Source: an uncultured Clostridia bacterium
Lineage (GTDB): Bacteria; Bacillota; Clostridia; Oscillospirales; Acutalibacteraceae
Length of the DNA stretch: 25,209 nucleotides
Direction: 5' to 3'
Assembly (NCBI GenBank): GCA_946497265.1
Contig: CAMMKL010000001.1
Span: forward strand, 1-25,209
Shown one piece after another: positions 13,017 through 22,431 of this stretch. Both the position numbers and the translations under genes were made by a program. The notes beneath the pieces were generated by a model. The model searched no databases. It was not told the origin of the DNA and saw nothing but the letters and a program-made list of their open reading frames with translations. The stretch's first letter is position 1; each line of letters starts with the position of its first letter.

Positions 13017-15106
13017 GAAGATTTTATACCGGTATCGTAAATCATAAGAAAACCGTGATCGCGGTTTTTCTGCTTGCTACTGTGATTTGCATTTTTTTAA
13101 GCGGCTTGGTGGAGGTCAATTATGATATTAACGATTATTTACCCCCGGATACCGCCTCTACCGTTTCCTTGGAAATTATGGAGGAGGAATTTGACGGAGG
13201 GATCCCCAACGCCCGCGTTATGGTGCGTGATGTCACAATCCCGCAAGCGTTGGAATATAAAGAGAGGTTAAAAGCCGTGGACGGCGTAACCGAAGTGGCC
13301 TGGCTTAACGATGTGGTAGATATCACCATCCCGTTGGAAACCATGGACCGTGATACGGTGGAAGCCTATTACAAAGACGGCACGGCCTTGTTTTCGGTGA
13401 CCATCGAAGAGGCCAAACGGCTCGACGCGGTAGAAGCTATCCGGGAGATCATAGGAGAAGACAACGCCATGACGGGAAGCGCTGTTTCAACGGCTACCGC
13501 CACGACCAACACGGTCTCCGAGATCCAAAAAATTGCTGCTTTTGCCGTTCTGTTCGTCCTGGTTGTATTGCTTTTGACCACCCGGTCTTGGTTGGAACCG
13601 CTGGTGGTGCTGGGCGGATTGGGGGTTGCGATCCTTATCAACAACGGGACGAACCTCATTTTTGGAGAAATCTCATTTGTAACCAACGCAGCGGGCAGTA
13701 TCCTGCAGCTTGCGGTATCTATGGATTATTCCGTTTTTTTAATCCATCGCTTTGAAGAATGCCGGAATCAAAATTCCAACGTAAAAGAAGCGATGGTTGA
13801 GGCTTTGTGCAAATCCACCGGTTCTATCCTGTCAAGCGGGCTGACGACGGTGATTGGTTTTCTCGCCCTTGTGCTGATGCAGTTCCAATTGGGCCCCGAT
13901 CTGGGGCTGGCGTTGGCAAAAGGAGTAGCGTTCAGCCTGGTTACGGTATTTGTTTTTATGCCTGCCTTTATCCTTTCTGTCTATAAGCTTTTGGACAAAA
14001 CGAGGCACCGCCCTTTTGTACCAAGCTTTCAAAAGTTCGGAAAGGTGGTATGCCGCGCCATGGTTCCGATGGTCTGCCTTTTTGTGGTGCTGCTCGCGCC
14101 CTGTTACCTGGCCTCCAATGCAAACCAGTACTATTTCGGTTCGAGCTATATGTTCGATGAGGGCACAAAGCTGGGCGCGGATTCGTCGGCGGTGGAAGAG
14201 GTGTTTGGAAAGAACGATACCTGGGTGCTGTTGGTACCTAGGGGGGATACTGCGACGGAACAGGCGCTTTCCAAAGAACTGCACTCCTTACCGAAGGTGA
14301 CCGGCATCATCTCTTATGTGGATGCAGCGGGCGCCGAGATCCCCACCGCCTATTTGGACGAAGGGACCCTTTCCCAACTGATGTCCGACCATTACAGCCG
14401 AATGGTGCTGACGTTGGATGTACCCAGCGAAGGAGAAGAGACCTTTGCGCTGGTAGAAGAAATCCGCTCGATTGCCGGGACTTATTATCCGGGCCAATAT
14501 TATCTGGCAGGGGAGGGGGTAAGCACCTATGACCTGATGGCTACCATTACGTCCGATATGCAGAAGGTCAACCTGGTTGCTATCGGCGCTGTTTTTCTGG
14601 TGCTCTTGGCGATGATGAAATCCCTTTCCTTACCGGTTATTTTGGTATTGAGCATTGAAACCGCCATATGGATGAACCTTTCCATCCCTTATTTTATGGA
14701 CTCAACCGTGTTTTACATCGCGTATTTGATCATCAGCTCGGTTCAGCTGGGGGCTACGGTGGATTACGCGATCCTATTTACCGACCGGTATCGGGAGTTC
14801 AGGCAGACCATGGAGAAAAAACAGGCGGTTGTGCAGACGGTCTGCGCAACCTCTACATCCATCCTAACCACCGGTAGCGCCCTTACTGTCGTTGGATTTT
14901 TGTTGGGATGGATCTCTACCAACAAGCTGTTGGCGCAGCTGGGCAACTTCCTGGGGGTGGGCGCTTTGTGTTCCTTGGCAATCGTCCTGTTTGTCCTTCC
15001 AGGATTATTAACGTTGTTAGACGGCATATTTTCCCGCAAACGGCGTAAGACGCATCGAAAAACACCCATCGTACAGGAGGTAACGGAAAATGAAAGCGTT
15101 TTATAA
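13013..15106 (+). CDS. MMPL/RND-superfamily transporter
   Basis: This 697-residue protein has two homologous halves, each a single N-terminal membrane helix, an extracytoplasmic domain and a bundle of five further helices, about 12 segments in all. The proton-relay type Asp-Tyr pair appears in both halves: SMDYSVFLIHRFEE (238-239) and ATVDYAILFTDRYRE (584-585), as in MmpL proteins. Family members export lipids, peptides or other amphiphiles using the proton gradient. The start is ATG 13013, overlapping the upstream stop in an ATGA behind GGGAGG; a longer in-frame GTG at 12926 lies inside the preceding gene. The 3' end overlaps the next gene by 17 bases. The substrate is unknown. Confidence 0.94.
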   Translation: MRRFYTGIVNHKKTVIAVFLLATVICIFLSGLVEVNYDINDYLPPDTASTVSLEIMEEEFDGGIPNARVMVRDVTIPQALEYKERLKAVDGVTEVAWLNDVVDITIPLETMDRDTVEAYYKDGTALFSVTIEEAKRLDAVEAIREIIGEDNAMTGSAVSTATATTNTVSEIQKIAAFAVLFVLVVLLLTTRSWLEPLVVLGGLGVAILINNGTNLIFGEISFVTNAAGSILQLAVSMDYSVFLIHRFEECRNQNSNVKEAMVEALCKSTGSILSSGLTTVIGFLALVLMQFQLGPDLGLALAKGVAFSLVTVFVFMPAFILSVYKLLDKTRHRPFVPSFQKFGKVVCRAMVPMVCLFVVLLAPCYLASNANQYYFGSSYMFDEGTKLGADSSAVEEVFGKNDTWVLLVPRGDTATEQALSKELHSLPKVTGIISYVDAAGAEIPTAYLDEGTLSQLMSDHYSRMVLTLDVPSEGEETFALVEEIRSIAGTYYPGQYYLAGEGVSTYDLMATITSDMQKVNLVAIGAVFLVLLAMMKSLSLPVILVLSIETAIWMNLSIPYFMDSTVFYIAYLIISSVQLGATVDYAILFTDRYREFRQTMEKKQAVVQTVCATSTSILTTGSALTVVGFLLGWISTNKLLAQLGNFLGVGALCSLAIVLFVLPGLLTLLDGIFSRKRRKTHRKTPIVQEVTENESVL

Positions 15107-17246
15107 AAAATTACTGGCCTGTTTCCTTGCCGCGGTTTTGACGGTATCGGCACTCCCTGCCGCCGCTTTTGCACAGGAAGAAAACACGCCGAAAGAGGAA
15201 GTGGTCTATGCTAATTTGAATGCCGACGGTTCGGTATCGGATATTTATGTGGTTAACAGTTTTGACCTGCCCCAAGGCGGGCGGATTATAGATTACGGAA
15301 ATTACACCGCCCTGCGGAACATGACTTCGACCGCTCCCATTGCGGAGGAGGACGGGACGATACGGATCGACGCCGGGGAAGATAAGCTTTATTATGAGGG
15401 GAGGCTGGATAACCGTGATATCCCTTGGGATATCTCCCTGCAATATTACCTGGACGGCGTGGAATGCCCTGCAACGGAGCTCGCCGGAAAAAGCGGGGGC
15501 TTGGCCATCTTACTTTCGTTCCGGAAAAATCCGGACTGCCGGGGGTCTTTTTTTGAAGACTATGCGTTGCAGGCTTCTTTGACGTTGGATACAAACCGTG
15601 CGGAAAACATTACGGCAAAAGGAGCGACGGTAGCTAACGTCGGTTCGGAAAAACAGCTTACCTATACCATATTGCCGGGGCAGGAATCCGAGTTTACCAT
15701 TACCGCCGATGTAACCGATTTTGAAATGGGCGGGATTTCCATCAACGGCATTCGGCTCAACATGGAGATAGAGGTGGACGACCAGGTTTTGATGGATCAG
15801 GTATTGGCGCTCCGGGATGGGATCGAACGCCTGGATGACGGCGCCGGGGATTTGAAGGAGGGGATCGCTGCCCTGGAAGAAGGCGCCGAAGGCAGCCTGC
15901 AAACCGGTGCGGACGAATTCCGGGATGGGGTCGGCCAACTGCATACCGGGACCGCCGGCCTGAAAGACGGGGGAAGCGACTTGCAGGCCGGCGTTACGGA
16001 TTTGCAGAAAGGCGCCGATACCCTCGACGGTGGCGCGCAGGATTTAAACGACGGTATACTATTGCTCGAGCAAGGGCTAAAAGAACTGAACGGCAAGTCC
16101 TCTGAATTGACGGCAGGTTCGGCGCAAATCAAAACGGCATTGCTGCAAATCCAGAATGCCCTAAACGGGGTTTCGGATACGTCCGCAGAAATACAAGCCC
16201 TGGTGGAAGCGTCCGCACAGATCAAATCCGGGATCCAGACCCTATCGGATGGTGTTTCCGAATTGCAGAAAAATGTGAGCTATGAGGCATACAAGGCGGT
16301 TATGCTGCGCAATGGGCTGGATCTCGACGAATTGGAAGAAGGCAACGGCACCGCGATCCAAAAACTCCGGTCTTTGCTCCAACTGTTGGAACTGCTGATG
16401 AATACTCCCGCGGCTGAGGCCTATTTGGATCAGCTTCAGGAGCTGAAAGGACAATTGGAACAAACCATTACGCTGCTTGAGGGCAACAACGCAAATATAC
16501 AGGGGACAAAAGAATACCTGACTGCGCTGAATACCAATATACAGGCTCTGTCAAACGGAGCGGCCGAGCTCAAAGAAAACTATGAAGAATTTGATGAAGG
16601 GATCGGCCGGCTTGCCGCTACGTTGGGTAATCTGCTTTATCAGATATCGGGTCTATCCCAAGGGATAGACACCTTGGTAGAGGAATACGCCAAACTGGAT
16701 GACGGTTTGAAGGAATATACCGGCGGCGTTGCGCAGATTGTGGCCGGTTACACTCAGATTACAAAAGGTTCCCGGATCCTAGTGGAAGGCAGCGGCGCCC
16801 TTCGGGACGGCAGCGCATCCCTTTATAGCGGGACGTCCGAGCTGTTGGATGGGATCATCGGCTTTTATGATGCGACCGGTACGCTGCAAGATGGAACGGG
16901 TCAATTAGAAGAAGGGGTTGCAAAGCTTCTTACGGGGGTTGCGTCCCTATATGACGGTTCCGGGGAATTAAAGGACGGGACCGCTGCACTGCGGCAAGAA
17001 ACCTCCGGCATGGATACCGAGATTTCCGAACAGATCGACGCTTTGTTGGAAAGCATTTCCGGTGGCGGCGATAAGACGGCTTCTTTTGTATCGGATCAAA
17101 ACACCAGGGTGCAATCGGTTCAATTTGTCATGAAAACGGACGGTATAGAGATCCCGGAGGCAGCGGTTCCTGATGCCGGGGAAGAGAAACCTTTGACCTT
17201 CTGGCAAAAGCTGCTGAAATTGTTTGGCCTGTACCACGAAGGATAG
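15090..17246 (+). CDS. Secreted coiled-coil protein with Gly-heptad repeats (YhgE/Pip-like), MMPL partner
   Basis: This 718-residue protein starts with a classic signal peptide (KKLLACFLAAVLTVSALPAA) and probable cleavage after AFA at residue 28. Residues 30-235 look like a beta-rich extracellular domain. From about 240 to 345 and again about 560-690 it consists of heptads with a Gly in each (LRDGIERLDDGAGDLKEG style), the long stalk type seen in YhgE/Pip proteins. The tail (KPLTFWQKLLKLFGLYHEG) is amphipathic and may touch the membrane; no full C-terminal membrane helix is present. The ATG lies behind CAGGAGG and overlaps the MMPL gene by 17 bases. It most likely acts outside the cell as an accessory part of the MMPL exporter. 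Function is inferred. Confidence 0.85.
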   Translation: MKAFYKKLLACFLAAVLTVSALPAAAFAQEENTPKEEVVYANLNADGSVSDIYVVNSFDLPQGGRIIDYGNYTALRNMTSTAPIAEEDGTIRIDAGEDKLYYEGRLDNRDIPWDISLQYYLDGVECPATELAGKSGGLAILLSFRKNPDCRGSFFEDYALQASLTLDTNRAENITAKGATVANVGSEKQLTYTILPGQESEFTITADVTDFEMGGISINGIRLNMEIEVDDQVLMDQVLALRDGIERLDDGAGDLKEGIAALEEGAEGSLQTGADEFRDGVGQLHTGTAGLKDGGSDLQAGVTDLQKGADTLDGGAQDLNDGILLLEQGLKELNGKSSELTAGSAQIKTALLQIQNALNGVSDTSAEIQALVEASAQIKSGIQTLSDGVSELQKNVSYEAYKAVMLRNGLDLDELEEGNGTAIQKLRSLLQLLELLMNTPAAEAYLDQLQELKGQLEQTITLLEGNNANIQGTKEYLTALNTNIQALSNGAAELKENYEEFDEGIGRLAATLGNLLYQISGLSQGIDTLVEEYAKLDDGLKEYTGGVAQIVAGYTQITKGSRILVEGSGALRDGSASLYSGTSELLDGIIGFYDATGTLQDGTGQLEEGVAKLLTGVASLYDGSGELKDGTAALRQETSGMDTEISEQIDALLESISGGGDKTASFVSDQNTRVQSVQFVMKTDGIEIPEAAVPDAGEEKPLTFWQKLLKLFGLYHEG

Positions 17247-17284
17247 GGGGATAGTCCCGCCTGTCAGAAGAGTACCTGAAAAAG

Positions 17285-17320
17285 AAAAACGGCCTTGCTA
17301 AATACAGCAAGGCCGTTTTT
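17285..17320. terminator. Bidirectional terminator between convergent transporter operons
   Basis: CGGCCTTGCT (17290-17299) pairs perfectly with AGCAAGGCCG (17306-17315), flanked by an A tract and a T tract that extend the stem to 15 bp. It serves the MMPL operon on plus and the FtsX-like gene on minus. Confidence 0.93.
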
Positions 17321-17338
17321 CCTGCACAAAAAGTTTTA

Positions 17339-20300
17339 CTATTCCACGCTTTTAAGCGCTTCTACCATGTCGATGTGATCTAGGGTACGGTTCGTGATCA
17401 AATCGACAATATATGCGAAAAGGAAGGAAATAACCGCCGCGATCGCATAGCTGACAGGATGGATCGAGACTTCAAAATAAATAGAAGGCATATTGAGCAC
17501 ATATGTCAAACAGCCGCCCAGAAGATGACCGAGAGGCAGTCCCAGCAGGATGCCGAGACCGGTCAGGATCAGCGTTTCCTTATTGACATACAGGTGTACC
17601 TCTTTGTCGTAAAAGCCCAGTACCTTGATGGTGGCAAGCTCCCGCACCCGCTCCGAAATGTTTGTGGTAGCGAGGGTGAACAGCACGACAAAAGCCAGCC
17701 CTGCCGCAAAGATAATAATCACATACACCACCATGTTCACCAAGGCAAAATCGGCGGAAAAATCCCGCTTTAGGGCTTCTGTACTTACCGAAGAGAGCAC
17801 CCCTTCCCGCCGGCCCAGTTGGTCTGCATAGGCGGCCTGATCCGGGCAGTCGTCGGAAAGCTGCACCAGGACGCTGTTTGGCTTAAATTCACCAAACAGG
17901 TTTTCGTAGGTATCCTGCGTCATATAAATGGTATTGCCCAAATAATTCTTCACAATTTTTGTTACACCGGCTTCGGCCTGTATAAGTTGGGAATCCTGTA
18001 TGGTAACGGTGTCCCCTTCGCCGAAATGAAGCACCTGGGAAGCATTCTGTGTAATGTATACGCCGTTTTCTTCCATCGGCACCGGGTTGCTCGACCTATC
18101 TTCCAGCAAAATGTAATCCTCCAGCAAAGCGCCGCGCGGCACGACGATAAGCTGAACGTTTTCTTCGTCGCCCTGCGCGTTTTCCAGTTTGGCGGAATCG
18201 ATCAATACATTCAGGTATTGCGAAACGTCATTTCCTTCCTCCATATAAGACAGAAGCAGATCGTTGTCGTCCGCAGTGGAAACCGCCATCAGGTCGTACC
18301 GGTAGGTTTGCTCATATTGCTTTGGCATCAGGTCGGAGACCGTGTCTTTGATCGCAAAACCGCAAAGCACCAAAGCGGTACAACCCATGATGCCCGCAGC
18401 GGTCATAAACAGCCGTTTTTTGTATCGGAACAAATTGCGCGCAGTTACCTTGTTAAGGAAAGAAAAATGTTTCCATATCCATGGTATATATTCCAAAAAG
18501 ATGCGGGAACCGGAGTGGGGTGTTTTTGGGCGCATCAAGGCCGCCGGAGTCTGTTTCAGTTCGGCACGGCAGGCAAGCGCGGCAGCGCCGGCAATGCCCG
18601 CCATAAACAGGAACGTTCCGCCGATTCCATACAAAGGGTCGAAGAAAAGTCGGTATTCGGGCACCAGATACATGGTGTCAAAGATGTAGAAGATAATCTT
18701 AGGCAGCAGCACAAAACCGCCAATATCACCAAGGATGCCTCCCAAGAGGCAGGCGGCAAAGGTATAAAGCAAATACTTTCGGCGGATTTCCCGATTTGTA
18801 AACCCCAATGCCTTATAGGTACCGATCAGCCCGCGTTCTTCTTCTACCATGCGGGTGATGGTAGTCAGGCTGATGAGGATCGCAACAATGAAAAAGACGA
18901 TGGGAAACGCCGTACCGATTGCCTCAATGGAAGAAGCGTCGTTTTCTATGTTCGAGTATCCGCTCATGGAAGTACGGTCCTGGATATACCATTTCGGCCT
19001 GTCGATTTCGCTGACTTCTTCGCGTGCGTCTTCTAATTTTTGTTCCGCTTCTTGTCGCTTACCTTCGTATTCCTGCTTTTGCTGTGTGAGTTCCGCCGTA
19101 CCGTCTTCTAATTTTTTCCGGCTCTCTTCCAGCTCCACACGGCCGTCTTCCAGCTTCCGGCGGCCGTCTTCCAGCTGTGCTTCCTGCTGCGCTATGGTTG
19201 TCCAGGCGGCTGTAAACTGTGCCTGCGCTTGTTCTTGCTGTTCGCTGAGCGCGTCGAGCTGTTCTGAAAGAGCCGACGACGTGGCGCTTAATTGGGCAAG
19301 ACCCATTGCCAACTGCGGCAAAGACTGGGGAAGGGCTTCCAACTGCTGTTTTTGCGCGTTGAAAGCGGCAAGCTGTTCCTCGTAACCGGGGGAGGTGGGG
19401 TCCAGCGTGGAGATCTGAACGTCGATTTGCCGTATAGCGGCGGTTATCACGGGGGATAGTGCGTTAAGGAAGTTGCTTTGGGCGAGTGCAATCGCTTCGG
19501 GCAGCGCCGTTTGAGCGTTTGACGCTTGCTCCTTCAGGTCGGAAAGCTGTTGTGCAAGATCGGTGTATTCCGGCGAATCCGTTGAAAGGGAGGCCATCTG
19601 TTCTTCCAGGGAGGCTATCTGTACCTGTGCACGAACAAGCGGCAGATAGGCTTGTTCGGCGGAAACGAGCAGGGCGTCCCATTCTGCGGACGGCCACATA
19701 CTGCCGAATTGGGCGGATAACTCCTGCGCTTGGGAGGTGAGAGTTGCATATTCTGACCCAACCTGGGATTGGTTGTTTTCCAGCTGCGAACGGGCAGAGG
19801 CAATTCGGTCGTTCGCTTGAGACTGCTGCTTGGTTAACTCGTCTTTCCCCTGGTTAAGTTGGGCCTCGCCGTCGTTTAATTCCTGTTCCGATTCCAGAAG
19901 CTCCTGCTCACCTTCTGCCAACGCTGCATATCCGTCGTCCAGTTCCTGCTGGGCGTCTGCAAATTCGGCATCGGCTTCGGCAAATTGTTCCTCCATCTCC
20001 TGCTCGGCGTCCGTTACCTTTCCATAAGCCTCCCCGGTGACTGCGTCATAACGCGCCTGTTCGCGTGAATCTTTTATGGAGGTTTCGATGCTTTCAACTG
20101 TTTGGGCAACAATAGTTTTGTAATCCTCGGAATAGCAGGCAAGCTCGTCAGCACCCGACAGCGTCAAGTAGATCGCCGTATATATATCGGTTTGAACCGC
20201 TTTCGGAGAGACAAAAAAGACATAATCCGTGGAGGCAGAAGAGCGGAAAGCATTGGAGCCTTCCCCGGTGTTCATATCCATCGGATTGATGACGACCGCC

Positions 20301-20875
20301 GTGATGGTAAAAGAAGTATTGGCAAGCGCCGGTGTTTCTTCTTCCTCGTCCAAATCCACGTTAAATTCGTCGTCTTCGTTGGCAGTCGGTTCGCCGGCGG
20401 GTTTCTCTTTTTCCTGCTCTTCCAAGAGGAGGGTATCCCCTATGGATTTTCCAGTATCCCGGATGTATTTTTCGGTGACCGCGATTTCGTCGGCATTCTG
20501 CGGCAACACCCCTTCCAAAAGATAGGGCTTATTGAGCCCATTTTGGCTTAAAGCCTGCACCTGTGCGCTTTGCTGTCTGCCGGCCGCCTGCGTATAAACC
20601 GTTTCGCTGTAGGAGCCTTCTATCGTTTCCACACCGTCCAGTTCGGAAAGGGCTGCTACATCCTCTTGCGTCAGTCCCAATGTAGAGACGACACAGACGT
20701 CGTAAAGCTTTTGCGCGTCGAAAAATGCATCGGCGGAATAACGCAGGTCGCTGCAAGCGGCCTTGATGCCGGTCAGCATGGTCACGCCGAGTGCAGAGAT
20801 CAGCAGAATAGAACAGAAACGCTTTTTTCCTCTTAGGATGGAGCGCCATATATCTTTTCGGTAAGCATTTTTCAT
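17339..20875 (-). CDS. FtsX-like ABC transporter permease with a large coiled-coil insert
   Basis: This 1178-residue permease has about eight membrane segments (near 21-41, 654-676, 703-730, 750-770, 820-845, 1047-1070, 1100-1127 and 1141-1162) and two FtsX-type cores, marked by EERGLIGTYKALGFTNREI (679-697) and SERVRELATIKVLGFYDKEV (1074-1093). Between segments 1 and 2 lies an extracytoplasmic region of about 600 residues. It begins with a MacB-like periplasmic-core domain containing an acidic insertion (NEDDEFNVDLDEEEE), then long coiled coils with Gly-heptads (ELDDGYAALAEGEQ, LEDGRRKLEDGRVEL) at about 280-350 and 565-620. It should work with the ATPase encoded 35 bases upstream. Such proteins couple ATP hydrolysis to extracytoplasmic work rather than simple transport; the substrate is unknown. 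Confidence 0.92.
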   Translation of the reverse strand: MKNAYRKDIWRSILRGKKRFCSILLISALGVTMLTGIKAACSDLRYSADAFFDAQKLYDVCVVSTLGLTQEDVAALSELDGVETIEGSYSETVYTQAAGRQQSAQVQALSQNGLNKPYLLEGVLPQNADEIAVTEKYIRDTGKSIGDTLLLEEQEKEKPAGEPTANEDDEFNVDLDEEEETPALANTSFTITAVVINPMDMNTGEGSNAFRSSASTDYVFFVSPKAVQTDIYTAIYLTLSGADELACYSEDYKTIVAQTVESIETSIKDSREQARYDAVTGEAYGKVTDAEQEMEEQFAEADAEFADAQQELDDGYAALAEGEQELLESEQELNDGEAQLNQGKDELTKQQSQANDRIASARSQLENNQSQVGSEYATLTSQAQELSAQFGSMWPSAEWDALLVSAEQAYLPLVRAQVQIASLEEQMASLSTDSPEYTDLAQQLSDLKEQASNAQTALPEAIALAQSNFLNALSPVITAAIRQIDVQISTLDPTSPGYEEQLAAFNAQKQQLEALPQSLPQLAMGLAQLSATSSALSEQLDALSEQQEQAQAQFTAAWTTIAQQEAQLEDGRRKLEDGRVELEESRKKLEDGTAELTQQKQEYEGKRQEAEQKLEDAREEVSEIDRPKWYIQDRTSMSGYSNIENDASSIEAIGTAFPIVFFIVAILISLTTITRMVEEERGLIGTYKALGFTNREIRRKYLLYTFAACLLGGILGDIGGFVLLPKIIFYIFDTMYLVPEYRLFFDPLYGIGGTFLFMAGIAGAAALACRAELKQTPAALMRPKTPHSGSRIFLEYIPWIWKHFSFLNKVTARNLFRYKKRLFMTAAGIMGCTALVLCGFAIKDTVSDLMPKQYEQTYRYDLMAVSTADDNDLLLSYMEEGNDVSQYLNVLIDSAKLENAQGDEENVQLIVVPRGALLEDYILLEDRSSNPVPMEENGVYITQNASQVLHFGEGDTVTIQDSQLIQAEAGVTKIVKNYLGNTIYMTQDTYENLFGEFKPNSVLVQLSDDCPDQAAYADQLGRREGVLSSVSTEALKRDFSADFALVNMVVYVIIIFAAGLAFVVLFTLATTNISERVRELATIKVLGFYDKEVHLYVNKETLILTGLGILLGLPLGHLLGGCLTYVLNMPSIYFEVSIHPVSYAIAAVISFLFAYIVDLITNRTLDHIDMVEALKSVE

Positions 20876-20910
20876 AGTTTTGAGCTTCCTTTCTCACAAG
20901 CATAGCGTTT

Positions 20911-21612
20911 CTACCATTCAATTTCTGCAATGGAAGTAGGATGCTCATTACAGGTAACCTCAATCACTTTTCCGCTTTTAAAACGAATCAGGCGGTCCGC
21001 CATAGGGGCGAGCGCCGAGTTATGGGTAATGATCAGGACCGTAATTTTTTCTTTGCGGCAGGTGTCTTGCAGCAACTGCAAAATCTGTTTGCCGGTGGCG
21101 TAATCCAAGGCGCCGGTGGGTTCGTCGCACAACAGCAGTTTGGGGTTTTTCGCCAGCGCGCGCGCAATGGAAACACGCTGCTGCTCTCCGCCGGAAAGTT
21201 GGGCCGGGAAGTTGCTTTTGCGTTCCGAAAGCCCGACCTTGTCCAGTGTTTCGGAAGCGCTTAAAGAATCCGGGCATATCTGCGCCGCCAGTTCTACATT
21301 TTCCAGGGCGGTCAGGTTGGGCACAAGGTTGTAAAACTGGAAAACAAACCCGATATCTGTCCGCCGGTAGCCGATGAGTTCTTTTTTTGTGGATAAGGTA
21401 ATATCTCGGCCATCTACCAAAATCTGGCCGGAGGTGGGTGTGTCCATTCCGCCCAGAATATTAAGCGCAGTGGTCTTGCCCGCACCGGAGGAACCAAGGA
21501 TAACGGCGAGTTCGCCTTTTTCTACTTGAAAGGATGCATTGTCCAACGCCTTGATTGTGGTTTCTCCTGCAGGATATTCTTTGGTAACGCGATTGAATTC
21601 AATGTAAGCCAT
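20911..21612 (-). CDS. ABC transporter ATP-binding protein, MacB/LolD type
   Basis: This 233-residue ATPase has Walker A GSSGAGKTT (40-48), Q-loop FVFQFYNLVPNLTALENV, signature LSGGEQQR (139-146), Walker B LLLCDEPTGALD (159-170) and switch histidine ITHN. This is the pattern of MacB/LolD/FtsE-like ATPases that pair with FtsX-like permeases. ATG 21612 is chosen because MAYIEFNRVTKEY is the usual family N-terminus; the in-frame GTG at 21633 has no ribosome site. The FtsX-like permease gene follows at 35 bases, so they form one operon, and the divergent TetR gene shares its promoter region. Confidence 0.96.
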   Translation of the reverse strand: MAYIEFNRVTKEYPAGETTIKALDNASFQVEKGELAVILGSSGAGKTTALNILGGMDTPTSGQILVDGRDITLSTKKELIGYRRTDIGFVFQFYNLVPNLTALENVELAAQICPDSLSASETLDKVGLSERKSNFPAQLSGGEQQRVSIARALAKNPKLLLCDEPTGALDYATGKQILQLLQDTCRKEKITVLIITHNSALAPMADRLIRFKSGKVIEVTCNEHPTSIAEIEW

Positions 21613-21636
21613 AATATGCAGCACTCCAATCACAAA

Positions 21637-21713
21637 ACAACTTGTTGATTTATTCTATTATACTTCCATCCCATATCGTGCATCAATCAACAATTAGAAA
21701 GGAATTGTTGATT
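21637..21713. promoter_or_regulatory. ABC operon promoter with TetR-type operator in the divergent region
   Basis: On minus, -35 TTGATG (21681-21686), 18 bases and a perfect -10 TATAAT (21657-21662) precede the ATPase gene. A perfect inverted repeat with 11-bp arms (21685-21695 and 21703-21713, core TCAACAATT/AATTGTTGA) abuts the -35. A further related sequence, ACAACTTGTTGA (21637-21648), lies downstream of the -10. This arrangement fits repression by the adjacent TetR protein. Confidence 0.75.
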
Positions 21714-21792
21714 AAGTTGTATTTAACCGGTTGCCGTATCGCTTAACATCGTGTTATTATGATAATAAGTTTTATTTTAATAGGGAGGTCCC

Positions 21793-22353
21793 ATGAAAAA
21801 GCAGCCTCAGATTACCGAACAAACGAAACATAACCTGCGCACGGCGTTTTGGAGCCTATACATGGAAAAGCCGATCGAAAAAATATCCATTAAAGAAATT
21901 ACGGATCGGGCAGGCTACAATCGCGGTACGTTTTATCTGTATTATAAGGATGTATACGACTTATTTACTCAAATTGAAGAGGAAATCCTTGAGGCAATTC
22001 AGAAGGTGATTCGGGAAGCGATATCCAAAAACAGTACGTTTGACCTTTCCCATCAAATGGGCTTTTTGATGGAATTGGTACAAACGCATTCCCGGTATGT
22101 GCCTGTTTTGTTAAGCGACCGCGGCGACCCCAAGTTTGCCACACGAATGAAAGAGCTGATCTGGCCTTTGCTCAACCGCTATTTTGTGCCCTCTCAGGGT
22201 CACAATGAATATGAGATGGGGTTGCTCTCAGAATTTTATCTTTCCGGTGTGTTGGCGGTAATAGCAAAGTGGCTTTCCGACCCCCAAATGACCGTCAGTC
22301 AGTTTTTGGCATTTATGATACCCAGCGTCTTTCCTAGCGATGGGCAGCCGTAG
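21793..22353 (+). CDS. TetR/AcrR family transcriptional regulator
   Basis: This 186-residue protein has a TetR helix-turn-helix (TKHNLRTAFWSLYMEKPIEK, then ISIKEITDRAGYNRGTFYLYY) and a C-terminal ligand domain with LSEFYLSGVLAVIAKWL. GGGAGG precedes ATG 21793. It is divergent from the MacB/LolD-like ATPase gene, and the 180 bases between them contain a perfect palindrome over the ATPase promoter, so it probably represses the ABC pair and perhaps itself. It belongs to the same broad subgroup as the other TetR gene in this window (FNRKTFYYHF versus YNRGTFYLYY), although they are clearly different proteins. Confidence 0.94.
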   Translation: MKKQPQITEQTKHNLRTAFWSLYMEKPIEKISIKEITDRAGYNRGTFYLYYKDVYDLFTQIEEEILEAIQKVIREAISKNSTFDLSHQMGFLMELVQTHSRYVPVLLSDRGDPKFATRMKELIWPLLNRYFVPSQGHNEYEMGLLSEFYLSGVLAVIAKWLSDPQMTVSQFLAFMIPSVFPSDGQP

Positions 22354-22431
22354 GGGTTTCTTTTGCTCGGGTGGAATCCTAAAAGGGTTTGTGCATAGGG
22401 GAAGCAATGATCCGGCTAAGGAGGTAAGAAT

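Noticed and set aside
15800..17100. DNA tandem repeats in the YhgE-like gene
   Set aside because: The repetition is at protein level (Gly-heptads) with varied codons; no DNA-level tandem array is visible.
17819..19036. 405-codon open frame on plus, antisense to the FtsX-like permease
   Set aside because: It lies wholly inside a permease gene whose motifs and membrane pattern are clear; composition bias explains the open frame and no ribosome site or family pattern is visible.
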